From assembly GCA_026014745.1 (NCBI GenBank), contig JAOZHS010000002.1:828271-892270 (forward strand): a stretch of 64,000 nt of DNA, read 5' to 3'. Shown one piece after another: positions 35,290 through 42,903 of this stretch (position 1 is the first letter of the stretch; each line of letters opens with the position of its first letter). The notes beneath the pieces were generated by a model, which saw only the letters and a program-made list of their open reading frames with translations, had not been told where the DNA came from and searched no databases. Made by a program: the position numbers and the translations under genes. This DNA is from Candidatus Bathyarchaeota archaeon. GTDB lineage: Archaea; Thermoproteota; Bathyarchaeia; Bathyarchaeales; Bathycorpusculaceae.

Positions 35290-36180
35290 TTATTCTTTTT
35301 GTAGTTCGGCTCTTGCCTGTTTGAGTGCGTCTTTTTGTGGTTTGCTTAGGACGGGGTAGGATAGGTGGAGTTTTTTGATTTGTTTAACCAGAACTTCGGA
35401 AACTACGGCATGCATGACCCATTTCTTATCGGCAGGCACCACATACCAAGGCGCCCACTCCGTGTTGGTTTGGTTTAGCATTTCCTCATAGGCATCCATA
35501 TAGTCATTCCATTTGGAGCGTTCTGCGAGGTCGCCTAGGGAGAACTTCCATTCTTTGTCGGGGTCGTCGAGGCGTTTTAGGAGGCGGCGTTTTTGTTGTT
35601 TTTTGGAGAGGTTGAGGTAGAATTTGAGGACTATGGTTCCGTTGCGTACGAGGTGTTGTTCAAAGTTGTTTATGTCTTGGTAGCGGTTTACCCAAAAGTC
35701 GTCGCCGTTGTTGGCTGGGGGGAGTTGTTGCTTTGCGAGGATTTCGGGGCGGACTTTGACTATGAGGACGTCTTCGTAGTAGCTTCGGTTGAAGATGCCG
35801 ATGCTGCCCCGCTCGGGGAGTGCTTTGTTGTGTCGCCATAGAAAATCGTGGTCGAGTTCTTCTTCGGTGGGGGTTTTGAAGCTGGTAACTCGGCATCCCT
35901 GCGGATTAACGCCAGACATGACGTGGCGGATGGTTCCGTCTTTTCCCGCAGCATCCATCCCCTGCAGAATAATCAGCATCGCATACGTGTTGCTTGCCCA
36001 AAGCAGCTCCTGCATACCAATGAGTTCCTGTTTGTTAGCGTCAAGGACAGCGGCGGCGTGTTGATGGAGGGTTTGTTTGTTTTCTTTTTTTGCCCATTTC
36101 GGAACCCAACCTGCGTCATAGTCGGTTAGGTTGATTTTTTTGCCCAAGGGAACGCGTAGGCTCTCAGAATCCATCGACAT
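35290..36180 (-). CDS. ppk2: Polyphosphate kinase 2
   Basis: A 296-residue PPK2 of the one-domain class that phosphorylates nucleotides with polyphosphate. The P-loop is ILQGMDAAGKDGTIRHVM (about 67-84). DFLWRHNKALPERG and FNRSYYEDVLIVKV follow, with the lid arginines in KKQQKRRLLKRLDDP. Size and motifs match the polyphosphate:nucleotide phosphotransferase subfamily. It lies tail to tail with ppx, 1 bp apart. The ribosome binding site AGGGTG lies inside the right arm of an inverted repeat just upstream, which could hide it. The pair of kinases and exopolyphosphatase gives the cell both storage and use of polyphosphate. Confidence 0.93.
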   Translation of the reverse strand: MSMDSESLRVPLGKKINLTDYDAGWVPKWAKKENKQTLHQHAAAVLDANKQELIGMQELLWASNTYAMLIILQGMDAAGKDGTIRHVMSGVNPQGCRVTSFKTPTEEELDHDFLWRHNKALPERGSIGIFNRSYYEDVLIVKVRPEILAKQQLPPANNGDDFWVNRYQDINNFEQHLVRNGTIVLKFYLNLSKKQQKRRLLKRLDDPDKEWKFSLGDLAERSKWNDYMDAYEEMLNQTNTEWAPWYVVPADKKWVMHAVVSEVLVKQIKKLHLSYPVLSKPQKDALKQARAELQKE

Positions 36181-36186
36181 ACAAAC

Positions 36187-36230
36187 ACCCTAAAAGGAGT
36201 TGGTTGACGTGGTTAATACCTTTTTAGGGT
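36187..36230 (-). promoter_or_regulatory. Inverted repeat in the ppk2 leader covering its ribosome binding site
   Basis: On the minus strand, ACCCTAAAAAGG (36230-36219) pairs with CCTTTTAGGGT (36197-36187): 11 base pairs with one bulged A and a loop of 21 nt. The right arm includes AGGGT of the ribosome binding site, which lies 6-7 nt before the ATG at 36180. The repeat could be an RNA hairpin that blocks translation or a DNA operator. Confidence 0.45.
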
Positions 36231-36467
36231 TTGCACCCCAGACCAGTCGCCGATTCTACTGGATTTCAACATACTTTTGAGCTTGTTTTCCATCAATACC
36301 GACCTACCCCTCTTAGGCAGAGTAGACCCCTCCTCTATCGCTTCAGCATACCTTGGATATTAGGATCCAAATAGATTCGTTGAGCAACAAAAGAAAGCAA
36401 CCGACCAATGTCGCCTCTCTTGGGAAGGCATTTAAGGTTGAACTGTAAAAAATCAGCGGTGAAACAA

Positions 36468-37409
36468 ATGAAGCATACAAGGGCTTTACTGCTAACCATC
36501 GCTGTTTTGGCGTTTTTGGCTGTGCAACCCGTTTTGGCTTGGAGTAACGGCGGCTACAGCAGCGACCCCGCAAATCCCGACTATGGCACCCATGACTGGA
36601 TTGCCCAACACGCCCTCGACTACCTGCCGCAGCAAGAAAAACAATACATCCTCGACAACTTATCCGTCTACCTCTACGGCACGGAGTTGCCCGACAACAA
36701 TCAAGCCGCCGACAAGATAGGCGACACCACCAAGCACCACATCTACTTCTACGCCAACCAAACGCTGCAAGACGATGCCGCAGGGCAGAGAGCAAGCCAA
36801 GAATACCAAAAAGCCCTTGACGCTCTCAAAAACCAAAAATACGCTGTCGCCGCAAAAGAAGCAGGCATCATGACCCACTACATTGCAGATATGGCTGTGT
36901 TTGGTCATTTGATGGGTGCTAAAACGGCGTGGGGAGCTGAAGTTCATCATTCGGATTATGAAACCTACGTAAATCGCAGAACCGAAACCTACGAATCAAG
37001 TTTCACAAGTTACCTGCAGTATGACGGTTCCTTGAGCAGTCTTTCGGCTTATGATGGAGCAGAAACGCTTGCGTTTGATACGACGTTTGGCGGTGCAAGC
37101 AACTATAGCTGTGTTTGGATGGATGCGAACTATGATTGGAGCAACACCCTCTTTAGCGATAGATGTAGGGAATCGTTGAATTTGGCTGTTAACGCCGTCG
37201 CTGATGTGCTTCATACGCTTTATGTGGAGGCACAACCCGTTCCCACTGCAACGGCAAGTCCGCCTCCGACAGTCACCCCAACCGCTACAGCAACAAATCA
37301 AGCCGAAGCCTCAATCGGTCCTGAGGTTCCAATCGCGATAACTGCATCCGCAGCCACCGTAGTAGCAGCAACTGCACTCATCTACAAAAAAAGACGACAA
37401 AAAAAGTAA
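36468..37409 (+). CDS. Secreted zinc-dependent phospholipase-C-like protein
   Basis: A 313-residue protein. I start it at the ATG at 36468, where GGTGA at 36458-36462 is the ribosome binding site; the frame extends to 36408. A signal peptide ends VLAW, so cleavage before Trp would put tryptophan at the mature N-terminus, as in bacterial zinc-dependent phospholipase C, where the N-terminal Trp binds zinc. The zinc-site histidines and aspartates follow: GTHDWIAQHALDYL, HHIYFYAN, ITHYIADMAVFGHLMG and EVHHSDYE. A threonine/proline linker leads to a C-terminal transmembrane helix and a basic tail, so the enzyme is surface-tethered. It may cleave phosphodiesters outside the cell; the substrate is unknown. 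Confidence 0.85.
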   Translation: MKHTRALLLTIAVLAFLAVQPVLAWSNGGYSSDPANPDYGTHDWIAQHALDYLPQQEKQYILDNLSVYLYGTELPDNNQAADKIGDTTKHHIYFYANQTLQDDAAGQRASQEYQKALDALKNQKYAVAAKEAGIMTHYIADMAVFGHLMGAKTAWGAEVHHSDYETYVNRRTETYESSFTSYLQYDGSLSSLSAYDGAETLAFDTTFGGASNYSCVWMDANYDWSNTLFSDRCRESLNLAVNAVADVLHTLYVEAQPVPTATASPPPTVTPTATATNQAEASIGPEVPIAITASAATVVAATALIYKKRRQKK

Positions 37410-37416
37410 TCAAAAG

Positions 37417-37650
37417 TTAGGATTTGAGGTCTTTGGATGCGCCTTGCAGGCAGTAGTACATTTGGCTAAGCTGCACTTTTTTATATATTGGGCAACTGGT
37501 GCAGATGCAGCCAGCGGCTTGCGCGGTCTCGGCGGCTTTGCCTCGGGCACAGAAAAGAACACTGCTTAGCTTGGATTTCATGAAGGTTGGACAGTCAGGG
37601 CAGATACATTGCTTTGCGTTTTCTTCAGTATTAGCTACAGGTTTCCCCAA
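37417..37650 (-). CDS. DUF2769-like cysteine-rich small protein
   Basis: A 77-residue protein with two copies of a CxC..C-type cysteine cluster: CICPDCPTF..LFCARGK, then CICTSCPIY..YYCLQGA. The pattern fits DUF2769, a family of small archaeal proteins likely to bind metal or an iron-sulfur cluster. The frame starts with TTG. Function is unknown. It converges with the phospholipase-C-like gene 8 bp away. Confidence 0.7.
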   Translation of the reverse strand: MGKPVANTEENAKQCICPDCPTFMKSKLSSVLFCARGKAAETAQAAGCICTSCPIYKKVQLSQMYYCLQGASKDLKS

Positions 37651-37669
37651 GGGTTCACGTACCTTCTGA

Positions 37670-38095
37670 TTAGATGACCCATTCGTAGATGGTTATGTTA
37701 AAGTCCTGCCACATGGGGTCTGATGCTTCAAAGGTAACCAGTGCCGCGACGCCGTTTAGCCAGTCGAGTTTCTCAGACATAGTCATGAAGCTCCATAGCC
37801 CCACGCTTTTGCCTTTGCCCTCCACCATCTTGGCGAGGTCTAAGCCTTTGAGCACGCCCATTTCGCCTGTGCTTAAACGGAATACGCCTTGGTCTTTAGC
37901 GGCGCCCAAGCCTTTGGGGGGAGTCATGCCTTTGGCTGTGACGGTTATGAAGCAGTCCACGCCTTGCGCGGGTCCAAAACCCTTCATTTGCGCTGTCCAG
38001 GAGTAGATTTGTTTGACGCCTGCCATTTCGACGGATTTGATGAAGCTTGCGCCACTTTTGCCTTTGCCTTCAAACAGTTTTTGACCTAAAACCAA
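37670..38095 (-). CDS. Hypothetical beta-rich small protein
   Basis: A 141-residue soluble protein with repeated hydrophobic/Gly strands (MVLGQKLFEGKGKSG, GVDCFITVTAKG, GKGKSVGLWSFMT, NITIYEWVI). There is no signal peptide, membrane helix or cysteine cluster. The pattern suggests a small beta barrel or sandwich. I recognise no family. It lies 19 bp upstream of the DUF2769-like gene on the same strand. Confidence 0.6.
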   Translation of the reverse strand: MVLGQKLFEGKGKSGASFIKSVEMAGVKQIYSWTAQMKGFGPAQGVDCFITVTAKGMTPPKGLGAAKDQGVFRLSTGEMGVLKGLDLAKMVEGKGKSVGLWSFMTMSEKLDWLNGVAALVTFEASDPMWQDFNITIYEWVI

Positions 38096-38178
38096 ATTTT
38101 TTCACCACAAAAAGGAGCTTTTGCAGCCTTTAATTGGTATGTGATTGGTGCTAGTCAGCTACAAAAGGGGTTGTTGAT

Positions 38179-38418
38179 TTAATTTGTTAAGCTGTTTACG
38201 AGTTTGTTGATTTGGGGCGGCAAAAAGAATGCTGCGGGGAATGCTGCTGTAAAGCCGATTGTCCATGAGGTTAGCCAGCCGAGGACTTGGAAGCCTGCGA
38301 TGCCGTTGAAGATTAGGCCCATTAGTAAGGACATGGCGCCGGCCATGATTAGGGCCATTAGTAGTGCGCTCATGAGCCGTTTTTTGGTGGGTGAGTTTGT
38401 TGTTGATATGTTGTACAC
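38179..38418 (-). CDS. DUF2798 two-helix membrane protein
   Basis: A 79-residue protein with two hydrophobic helices (about 18-40 and 48-70). The WLTSWTIGFTAAFPAAFFLPPQINKLV segment is typical of DUF2798, a family of small inner membrane proteins of unknown function. It starts with GTG at 38418. The TATA element TTATATAA lies inside an operator-like palindrome, so it is likely repressed by the divergent Rrf2-family regulator. Bacterial DUF2798 genes also often sit beside regulators. Confidence 0.75.
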   Translation of the reverse strand: MYNISTTNSPTKKRLMSALLMALIMAGAMSLLMGLIFNGIAGFQVLGWLTSWTIGFTAAFPAAFFLPPQINKLVNSLTN

Positions 38419-38429
38419 TTCCTCTTTTT

Positions 38430-38448
38430 TGTAATTATATAAGTTACA
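38430..38448. promoter_or_regulatory. Operator-like palindrome 1 (TGTAA-N9-TTACA)
   Basis: TGTAA at 38430-38434 and TTACA at 38444-38448 form an inverted repeat with a 9-bp spacer; one more base pair (T...A) extends each arm. The spacer holds the TATA element of the minus-strand DUF2798 gene. An identical arrangement occurs 33 bp away. It is a candidate binding site for the Rrf2-family regulator encoded next to it. Confidence 0.6.
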
Positions 38449-38462
38449 AACTAATATAAATC

Positions 38463-38481
38463 TGTAACGCTAACACTTACA
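38463..38481. promoter_or_regulatory. Operator-like palindrome 2 (TGTAA-N9-TTACA)
   Basis: TGTAA at 38463-38467 and TTACA at 38477-38481, again with a 9-bp spacer. The centre is 33 bp (about three helical turns) from that of palindrome 1. It lies just upstream of the TATA-like TTTTATAT (38485-38492) that would serve the regulator gene starting at 38526, so binding would repress the regulator itself. Confidence 0.6.
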
Positions 38482-38525
38482 AAGTTTTATATCATCAAAA
38501 CACCAAATACCTCACGGTAACCAAT

Positions 38526-39002
38526 ATGCGCACCAGCACACGATTCCCCATAGCCGTCCACACCCTAATGATAATCGCAGCATTCACAAACCAACAAAAA
38601 GTAAACAGCGACCTCATCTCACAAAGCACAGGCGTAAACCCAGTCATCATCCGAAACATCTTCACCCAACTCAAAAAAGCAAACCTCATATCCGTATCCC
38701 CCGGCCCCGGCGGCACCACCCTAACAAAAAAACCCCAACAAATCACCCTCTGGGACATATTCACAGCAGTGGAAACCAAAAAAACCGAAGACATCTTCAG
38801 ATTCCACGGCAACGTTTCCCCAAACTGCCCCATCGGCAGCAACGTCCATGAGCTACTCTATTCGCATCTAGATGATGCCGTTGAGGCACTAAAAAAGGAG
38901 CTATCCAGCGTCACAATCGCCGACCTAATCAAAGAACTGCGCCAAAAAATTCCTGATTTACCTGAACACTCCAGTGAGTGCGGCCAAGAGGGCAGTTTAT
39001 GA
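38526..39002 (+). CDS. Rrf2-family transcriptional regulator
   Basis: A 158-residue protein with the Rrf2/YwnA layout. The N-terminal winged helix (RFPIAVHTLMIIAAF, SDLISQSTGVNPVIIRNIFTQLKKANLI) is followed by the wing SPGPGGTTLTKKPQQIT and a C-terminal dimerisation helix. ITLWDIFTAVE is the common Rrf2 segment. It has cysteine at NCPIG but not the three-cysteine iron-sulfur set of IscR or NsrR, so it more likely belongs to the cluster-free YwnA group. Two matching palindromes lie in the 107-bp divergent region shared with the DUF2798 gene. The end overlaps the convergent next gene by 6 bp. Confidence 0.85.
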   Translation: MRTSTRFPIAVHTLMIIAAFTNQQKVNSDLISQSTGVNPVIIRNIFTQLKKANLISVSPGPGGTTLTKKPQQITLWDIFTAVETKKTEDIFRFHGNVSPNCPIGSNVHELLYSHLDDAVEALKKELSSVTIADLIKELRQKIPDLPEHSSECGQEGSL

Positions 39003-39551
39003 TTTTGGCGGCTTGCCTTTGACAAACCCAACGATTACTAAAACGACACCAACCACGAGTATGCCAAAGCTGATTGCTACAAAAACAATTGAAGAGCTAA
39101 ATTGAGAGATCAAGGGATTTACGACTGTAACGTCTCTATAGGCAACTTCGTTGGATCGGTAGACCCAAGTTGAAATAAAACCAGTGTCTGTGGAGTCGCT
39201 GGTGTAGATAAAATCATAGTTTTGGCTTACTGGAACAGTCCAATTTTTGTCTACAGCATTAACACCAGAAAAAGTTAGGTAAGTTGTCGAGCCACTTCTA
39301 ATACTCAAATCGAATGTTGGGTCGGCTTCGCTAAAGATTAACGCAGAAATACCCATTAAATCGCCTTCATTCAAACTAGCTTGCAGAGTAACATTAGGCG
39401 ATAAAGGAATGGGGAAATTGTCGTTGATAACACACGCTGAATCTGGAACGTAAGGTGAGCTTATAGTTGAAGTAAAAATAATAGGCGAAGCTACTAGTAA
39501 AACCCCAATTATTAAGATTAATGCGCCTAAACTAACGATTAATTTTTTCAA
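38997..39551 (-). CDS. Extracytoplasmic protein with two terminal membrane helices
   Basis: A 184-residue protein. A hydrophobic N-terminal helix (about 5-27) and a C-terminal helix (about 153-177) frame a beta-rich domain of about 120 residues. Small polar residues and WVYRSNEVAYRDV are in the domain. It resembles small archaeal surface proteins with an immunoglobulin-like fold, but no family is assigned. The stop overlaps the end of the Rrf2 regulator gene by 6 bp. AGCCGAGATGCTTG immediately upstream contains no strong ribosome binding site. Confidence 0.6.
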   Translation of the reverse strand: MKKLIVSLGALILIIGVLLVASPIIFTSTISSPYVPDSACVINDNFPIPLSPNVTLQASLNEGDLMGISALIFSEADPTFDLSIRSGSTTYLTFSGVNAVDKNWTVPVSQNYDFIYTSDSTDTGFISTWVYRSNEVAYRDVTVVNPLISQFSSSIVFVAISFGILVVGVVLVIVGFVKGKPPKS

Positions 39552-39663
39552 GCATCTCGGCTCCAGTTTTTATTTCTTGAATAGCTTTTAAGATTTGTTA
39601 ATTTTTGATAAACAAACCAAAGCAAACTCTTAATAATCAAACAGGTTTGCGAAGAAGAAGGGT

Positions 39664-39739
39664 TGGTGCGGTTGCCGGGATTTGAACCCGGGTGGCCAGC
39701 TTGGGAAGCTGGAGTCCTACCGAGCTAGACTACAACCGC
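39664..39739 (-). tRNA. tRNA-Gly (anticodon CCC), CCA encoded
   Basis: The minus strand reads as a complete cloverleaf. The 7-bp acceptor stem GCGGTTG/CAACCGC is perfect, with discriminator A and encoded CCA at 39666-39664. The D arm is GTCT...GGAC; the anticodon arm CCAGC/GCTGG surrounds the loop TTCCCAA, giving anticodon CCC, which reads glycine GGG codons. The T arm is CCGGG/CCCGG with loop TTCAAAT. No intron is seen. Confidence 0.97.
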
Positions 39740-39765
39740 ACAATGCTGTGTTGTGGGTCTGCGCC

Positions 39766-39773
39766 GATATAAC
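39766..39773 (-). promoter_or_regulatory. TATA box of the tRNA-Gly gene
   Basis: GTTATATC on the minus strand, about 30 bp upstream of the tRNA 5' end and preceded by the A-rich AAAAACC (a BRE-like element). It lies 12 bp after the stop of the TIR-like gene, so the tRNA has its own promoter. Confidence 0.6.
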
Positions 39774-39784
39774 GGTTTTTGTGT

Positions 39785-40648
39785 CTACCTTAGAAGCCGT
39801 TCAGCATCCACAATGTAGCCGCAGCCTGTCAATTCACGTATCAACGCCAGCTTCCAGCTGTCACGGTCATCGAGGGGAGCGAATTTTACGCCTTCAAACT
39901 CGATGGGAAACGCAAAGTTGGGGCTTTCCCGATAGAGAGCAAGCACCCGCTCCTTGCCAAGCTTGCCCAACAAAAACCCAAACATAAACAGCACATCCTG
40001 CCGCGGCGTCCGCTCACGCTTCGTAGCTTCTTCACCCTTAGGATAAACATAAATGTCGGGCGAGAGCAAAACCACCGCAAACCCCACATCAGCATACTCC
40101 TTGTAGCGGTCTACGAGTTTTTTGCCCTGAGCAGGTTCTTCACTCATCACCACGGAGGCTAGGCCGAGTTTTCGTAGCGCCGCAGTCATGGTTTGTTTCA
40201 TGGTCTCGTCCGCGCCTGAAACGACGATTATTCGGCGGGGTGTGCCATTTGGAGTTGGAACGGGTGCTGGTTGAGTTTGAGCGGCTGTGGGGGTTTTTTG
40301 GGTTGGGGCGATGAATTCTTCGGTGCAGATGTATGCGCCTTTGACTTTGCCTTTTAAGATGTTGTCGATGACGTATTTTTTGTCTTTCGCAACCACGATG
40401 CTTTCGAGGTTGGGTAAACGTAGTTGGTCGGCGGTTTGGTAGGACCAGAATATGATGACTTTTGTGACTTTTATTGGGGTGAGGAGGCGTCCCATTAGCC
40501 AGAAGGGTTCACCGTTGGCAAAGGGTTCTTGGAATGACCCTATGAGTTCGGCGCGGGATATGTTGAAGCGGAAACCCGACTTGTCAGGCTCACTGTACTC
40601 GATATAGACGTGGTATTTAGGATTAGGCACTGTAATCAGGATAGACAC
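39785..40648 (-). CDS. TIR-like (PF10137-type) nucleotide-binding protein with novel N-terminal domain
   Basis: A 287-residue protein. Residues about 138-287 match the TIR-like family typical of CAP12/TIR-STING-type effectors: RRIIVVSGADETMK, ASVVMSEEPAQGKKLVDRYKEY, VGFAVVLLSPD and RQDVLFMFGFLLGKLGKERV. In NADase members the last motif reads RQNVxFELG with a catalytic glutamate; here the residue is Met (codon ATG), so NAD cleavage may be lost. Residues 1-115 form a separate domain (HVYIEYSEPDKSGF, LRLPNLESIVVAKDKKYVI) that I do not recognise, joined by a Pro/Thr linker. It is next to the tRNA and divergent from purM. It may be a defence-type or signalling protein. The family call is good; activity is doubtful. 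Confidence 0.7.
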   Translation of the reverse strand: MSILITVPNPKYHVYIEYSEPDKSGFRFNISRAELIGSFQEPFANGEPFWLMGRLLTPIKVTKVIIFWSYQTADQLRLPNLESIVVAKDKKYVIDNILKGKVKGAYICTEEFIAPTQKTPTAAQTQPAPVPTPNGTPRRIIVVSGADETMKQTMTAALRKLGLASVVMSEEPAQGKKLVDRYKEYADVGFAVVLLSPDIYVYPKGEEATKRERTPRQDVLFMFGFLLGKLGKERVLALYRESPNFAFPIEFEGVKFAPLDDRDSWKLALIRELTGCGYIVDAERLLR

Positions 40649-40777
40649 TTGTGTCGAAAACTAAAAACCCTTCCCCCAAAAAACCATGCAGAGGCACATA
40701 GCAGTCGCCCAAGCAAGGGTGCAAAGCAAAATCGTTATCAGACACATCGACACTTTTAGCGTGCAAGGAGATTAGTG

Positions 40778-41860
40778 ATGCCCAAAACCTACACTTACAC
40801 AGATGCAGGCGTCAACCGAGCGCAGCGCCACGAATCCAAAAAAGCCCTCACAACACTCAAAGAAACCTACAAGCACATAGGCTTTGGCGGCATAATGCGC
40901 CTACCCTTCGGCAACCTCTTCCCCATCGACCCAGACACGTTTTTGGACCTCCAAATAGAGGGCGTCGGCACCAAAGTCTTAGTCGCCGAACTGGTCGACA
41001 AATATGACACCATCGGAGTAGACGCTGTAGCCATGGTGGTAAACGACGTTATTCGCAGCGGCGCAAAACCCCTAGCGCTTGCCGACAACATTCATGCGGT
41101 AGCCAGTGAACCCAAACTCGTCAACGCATGGCTCAAAGGCATAATCGCAGGCGCCGAAGAATCCGAGTGCCCCATCGTGAATGGCGAAACTGGAGATGTT
41201 GCAGAAATTATCCGCGGCATCAAACCCAACTCAGGCTTTGATATGGTTGCTTCCTGCATTGGCAAGGTGGAGCGCCAAGACATCATCACTGGGGAGAGCA
41301 TCAAACCCGGCGACCCCATCATCGGACTGCCCAGCAGCGGCGTGCACAGCAACGGCATCACGCTGGTCAGAAAAATCCTGTTTAAACAGTGGGGCGGCAA
41401 ATACGACCCAACCGACATCCCCGAAGGCTTGGAGCGGGAAGTTGGGTTGGAAGTGTTGGAGCCCACAAAAATCTACGTCAAACCCCTCATGCAACTCGCG
41501 CGGGAAGTCAAAATCAAAGGCGCCGTCCACATCACAGGCGACTCCTACACCAAATTCAACAACCTCACAGCCTACTCACCCGGCATCGGCTTCAAATTTG
41601 ACAACTTCCACCCGCAACCCATCTTCGCCGTTATCCAGAGGACAGCGGCTGAACTTGGCTACACCATCACCGACGAGGAAATGTTTAAGACATTTAACAT
41701 GGGCTGGGGCTTCGGCATCATCATCGACAAAGCAGACGTTGACAAAGCCATGAATACATTGGAGCAGGACAGCGTTGAGCCGCAGTTGATAGGCACCGTA
41801 ACCGACAAAGAACGCGTCGTAGAAATTGAGCACCAAAACAAACATATGACCCTAACGTAA
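40778..41860 (+). CDS. purM: Phosphoribosylformylglycinamidine cyclo-ligase (AIR synthetase)
   Basis: A 360-residue PurM, which converts FGAM to AIR with ATP in purine synthesis. TYTDAGVNRAQRH and the FLDLQIEGVGTKV segment are followed by DAVAMVVNDVIRSGAKPLA and the IIGLPSSGVHSNGITLVRK motif. ITGDSYTKFNNL lies in the C-terminal domain. I choose the ATG at 40778 because AAGGAG (40765-40770) gives 7-nt spacing; a GTG lies 3 bp upstream. It is separated from the other purine genes by about 1.9 kb that holds one beta-helix gene and a long gap. Confidence 0.95.
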   Translation: MPKTYTYTDAGVNRAQRHESKKALTTLKETYKHIGFGGIMRLPFGNLFPIDPDTFLDLQIEGVGTKVLVAELVDKYDTIGVDAVAMVVNDVIRSGAKPLALADNIHAVASEPKLVNAWLKGIIAGAEESECPIVNGETGDVAEIIRGIKPNSGFDMVASCIGKVERQDIITGESIKPGDPIIGLPSSGVHSNGITLVRKILFKQWGGKYDPTDIPEGLEREVGLEVLEPTKIYVKPLMQLAREVKIKGAVHITGDSYTKFNNLTAYSPGIGFKFDNFHPQPIFAVIQRTAAELGYTITDEEMFKTFNMGWGFGIIIDKADVDKAMNTLEQDSVEPQLIGTVTDKERVVEIEHQNKHMTLT

Positions 41861-41973
41861 CAACCCGCTACATAACCAAAACCCAAACCAACCGGCACAG
41901 CAGAAAAAACCAAGAACTTATCCCTAAACGCCTAAAAAAAAATAACAGGTTTTCAAATTAATTCTATAATTGT

Positions 41974-42903
41974 TCAACTAACACCTGCGTGTCGCCATTT
42001 TTTATACAGCAAAAAAAAGGAAAAAGAAGCAAGTATTATCCCAAATGAAATTGCTACTGCGGTTAAATATTGCGGGTAAAGCACAGGTTCTGGGGTCGCT
42101 TCTAAAGAAGGCGTTACACTAGTATCAGCAAATACATTTGAGGGCATGATAAGAGGATGATGGTCAATATTATTGCTGTCCAATATGTATGGCACGTCGC
42201 CTAAACCCGAATTATTAACTTCTGAAGCATACGAATACTTGGTTAAGTAGTCACCCCAATAGTTGCCAATTGAACCGTTGTCCCAAAAATGTTTTTTACC
42301 GTTTAACGACAAGTTGCCGCTTAAAAAATTGTTTTGGGTGAAATTATCTGAGTGCGAATCATCGCTGTAAACAGTTGCAAGGTTGTTGCAGAGTATAATA
42401 TTGTTATTTGAAGAGGTAAAATCGATGCCGAATATATTGCTTTTTGTAATGAGATTATCATGGCAGTTAACTAAAAAAATGTACTTATCCCCACTCGCAT
42501 TACTTATAGTACAATTAGAGCAGCAATACAACCAGATATTTCTAGTATTGGTGGATGCGATAGACACATTTTTTATAGTTACATTTGTTGCTGTGGATAT
42601 CTGGATCCCTGGATTAAAATAATTGGTGTTAGCGCAATCTATGCTGTGCCCTGCTCCGTCAAACACTATGTTACTAGCTTCAATCGAAAGGGTGTATTTT
42701 TGGGTGAGATTAGCGGTGAGGGTATAAACACTTCCTGTTTGTTTAATGAATTCGGTTACAGGTTCGACGTTGCCATTGTTTTTTATTATGATGATTGGCA
42801 AATAGTCGTATCCCATAGGATTTGCACTTGCTTGTAATGGAAAAGAATTCATCATAAAAAGTAAAACCATTAAAATAGTTGAGAATTGAAGAATTTTTTT
42901 CAT
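41974..42903 (-). CDS. Secreted parallel-beta-helix (NosD-type) protein with C-terminal helix
   Basis: A 309-residue protein with a signal peptide (about 1-27). Residues about 60-250 contain NosD/PbH1-like repeats (YTLSIEASNIVFDGAGHSID, NVTIKNVSI, CTISNASGD) that close with the GNYWGDYLTKY and GLGDVPYILDSNNIDHHPL motif typical of copper-protein NosD-like folds. A Thr/Pro linker leads to a C-terminal helix and a basic tail, so it is held on the cell surface. It may bind carbohydrate or act as a scaffold; no catalytic site is evident. It lacks the PEY-type sorting motif of its larger relative at 47224. Confidence 0.8.
   Translation of the reverse strand: MKKILQFSTILMVLLFMMNSFPLQASANPMGYDYLPIIIIKNNGNVEPVTEFIKQTGSVYTLTANLTQKYTLSIEASNIVFDGAGHSIDCANTNYFNPGIQISTATNVTIKNVSIASTNTRNIWLYCCSNCTISNASGDKYIFLVNCHDNLITKSNIFGIDFTSSNNNIILCNNLATVYSDDSHSDNFTQNNFLSGNLSLNGKKHFWDNGSIGNYWGDYLTKYSYASEVNNSGLGDVPYILDSNNIDHHPLIMPSNVFADTSVTPSLEATPEPVLYPQYLTAVAISFGIILASFSFFLLYKKWRHAGVS

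Noticed and set aside
39785..40648. A complete CBASS or Thoeris defence locus around the TIR-like gene
   Set aside because: No cyclase, STING or partner effector gene lies beside it; the neighbours are a tRNA and purM.
41181..41753. 190-codon plus-strand frame inside purM
   Set aside because: It lies fully within purM in another frame and its Ser/Pro/Thr-rich translation is typical of a shadow of a GC-rich coding region.
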